A DNA stretch of 13,757 nt from Epulopiscium sp. Nele67-Bin004 (GTDB lineage Bacteria > Bacillota_A > Clostridia > Lachnospirales > Cellulosilyticaceae): the NCBI GenBank assembly GCA_002007315.1, contig LNZQ01000019.1, positions 1-13,757 on the forward strand. The letters run 5' to 3'. Below the pieces are notes generated by a model. It made no database searches. It saw nothing but the letters and a program-made list of their open reading frames with translations, and was not told the DNA's origin. Position 1 is the first letter of the stretch. Each line of letters starts with the position of its first letter. This document shows, in pieces, positions 12,812 through 13,757 of the stretch. Made by a program: the position numbers and the translations under genes.

Positions 12812-13757
12812 ATGATGCTAACAACAAAATGCGTTATACAACAACTTTCAAAGTCGGAATATAAACAACTAAAATATTTAACTAGATTATCTAAAAACTT
12901 AGTAAATCAAGCGATATACAGATGCAGACAACAATGGTTTGAAAACAAAACATTGCCAAGCCATACAACTTTATGTGCTGAACTTAAAACAAGCGAAAAC
13001 TATATTATGCTAGGCTCTCATGTTGGACAACAAGTTTTATTCGTTGTAGTTGCTATGTTTGACTCCTATAAAGAGTTAAGAAACAAAGCACTGGCAGGCA
13101 CGTACCCTTGGTCTAAAGTGAAATTACCTAACTATTTAGATAAAGACGGGTATTTCCTTATGTCGATGTGTGCATTTCCATTAAAAGATGGAGTGTTAAC
13201 TATTCCACAATCAAGAAAATATAAAAAAACGCATCCAAAAATTTTTATTAAAATACCTAATATATTAAAAGATAAACATATTAATCAAGTTAGAATAATC
13301 CCTAAAAACGACGCTAGGAACTTCGAGATACATTATGTATATGAAGCAGAGGCGGTAGACCTCAACCTAAATAAAGACAATGCACTAGCGATAGATTTAG
13401 GCGTAAATAACTTAATGACATGTGTAACAAACAATGGAAAATCTTTCATTATAGACGGTAAAAAAATTAAATCAATAAACCAGTGGTATAACAAGCTTAA
13501 TGCGAAACTACAAAGAATTAAAGACCTCCAAGGTAACAAAAAACATTATACGAAAACTCAATGTATCAATTTATCCAAACGAAATAACAAAGTAACAGAC
13601 TATATGCATAAAGCAGTCAATATGGTAATCAAATATTGTATACAAAACGATATAGGAAATATTGTTATAGGATATAACGAAAACTTTAAGCATAAGGCAA
13701 ATCTTGGTCCCAAAAACAATCAAGCATTTGTAAATATACCTTATGCAAAAATATTAA
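12812..13757 (+). CDS. tnpB: TnpB-family RNA-guided endonuclease, 3' end outside the window
   Basis: The frame is open from the ATG at 12812 (next in-frame ATG 12815), after AGGAGGTG, to the window edge: 315 codons. An N-terminal helical/wedge region (residues 1-190; the YPWSKVKLPNYL stretch is typical) is followed by the RuvC-like domain. The first catalytic aspartate is D195 in ALAIDLGVNNL. IVIGYNENF... LGPKNNQAFVNIPYAKI at about 283-315 is the RuvC-II region of a common clostridial TnpB clade. There the usual 'ED' glutamate position is Gly287, and E290 lies three residues later. The zinc-finger and RuvC-III parts lie beyond the window. Family members cut DNA next to a transposon-specific motif using an RNA made from the element's 3' end, which helps element retention. 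Confidence 0.9.
   Translation, partial: MMLTTKCVIQQLSKSEYKQLKYLTRLSKNLVNQAIYRCRQQWFENKTLPSHTTLCAELKTSENYIMLGSHVGQQVLFVVVAMFDSYKELRNKALAGTYPWSKVKLPNYLDKDGYFLMSMCAFPLKDGVLTIPQSRKYKKTHPKIFIKIPNILKDKHINQVRIIPKNDARNFEIHYVYEAEAVDLNLNKDNALAIDLGVNNLMTCVTNNGKSFIIDGKKIKSINQWYNKLNAKLQRIKDLQGNKKHYTKTQCINLSKRNNKVTDYMHKAVNMVIKYCIQNDIGNIVIGYNENFKHKANLGPKNNQAFVNIPYAKIL

Overview
The window is AT-rich DNA with AGGAGG-type ribosome binding sites, TTG/ATG starts, extended -10 promoters and Bacillota-type protein families. It looks like a chromosomal accessory region of a low-GC Gram-positive bacterium, probably a member of the Clostridia; the species cannot be named from sequence alone. Every supported gene lies on the + strand. 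Both ends are IS200/IS605-type (TnpB) elements cut by the window edges.

Layout. Positions 1-227 hold what looks like the right end of a TnpB-type element, ending in a terminal hairpin. It abuts a 5'-truncated AAA-ATPase-like/PD-(D/E)XK nuclease gene (233-1105). A tRNA-Ser(UGA) gene with its own promoter and terminator follows (1151-1341). Next come a nucleoid-associated protein gene of the NdpA/YejK family (1379-2359), a 76-bp tandem duplication that carries the next promoter, and a two-gene unit: a TauE/SafE-type membrane transporter (2508-3290) and a membrane-anchored FAD-dependent oxidoreductase (3309-5228), closed by a strong terminator. A lone PemK/MazF-like toxin-family gene (5323-5925) follows, then a compact candidate small-RNA gene (about 5979-6073) with consensus promoter, tandem hairpins and terminator.

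The centre is a Type I restriction-modification operon, 6138-12207, with unusual cargo. The order is hsdM, a 102-aa degenerate nucleotidyltransferase (MNT-like), a 127-aa HEPN-like protein with an Rx4H motif overlapping it by 11 nt, hsdS, an RloA-type AAA ATPase, an RloB TOPRIM-type protein overlapping RloA by ATGA, and an hsdR that stops after 193 codons, just past its nuclease motif. The modification half and the MNT/HEPN and RloAB cargo read intact. The restriction translocase is missing, so the locus probably methylates but cannot restrict in the classical way unless another hsdR acts in trans.

Positions 12208-12811 have no convincing gene. They hold three consecutive hairpins (one terminator-like), a strong promoter, a perfect 21-bp inverted repeat, repeated CCCCTATA boxes and the left-end hairpin of a second TnpB-type element. 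Its tnpB begins at 12812 and runs off the window.

The best candidates for something undescribed are the catalytically degenerate MNT plus HEPN pair inside the hsd operon, which may be a PrrC-like RNase arm guarding the restriction-modification locus, and the small-RNA gene between the orphan toxin and hsdM.
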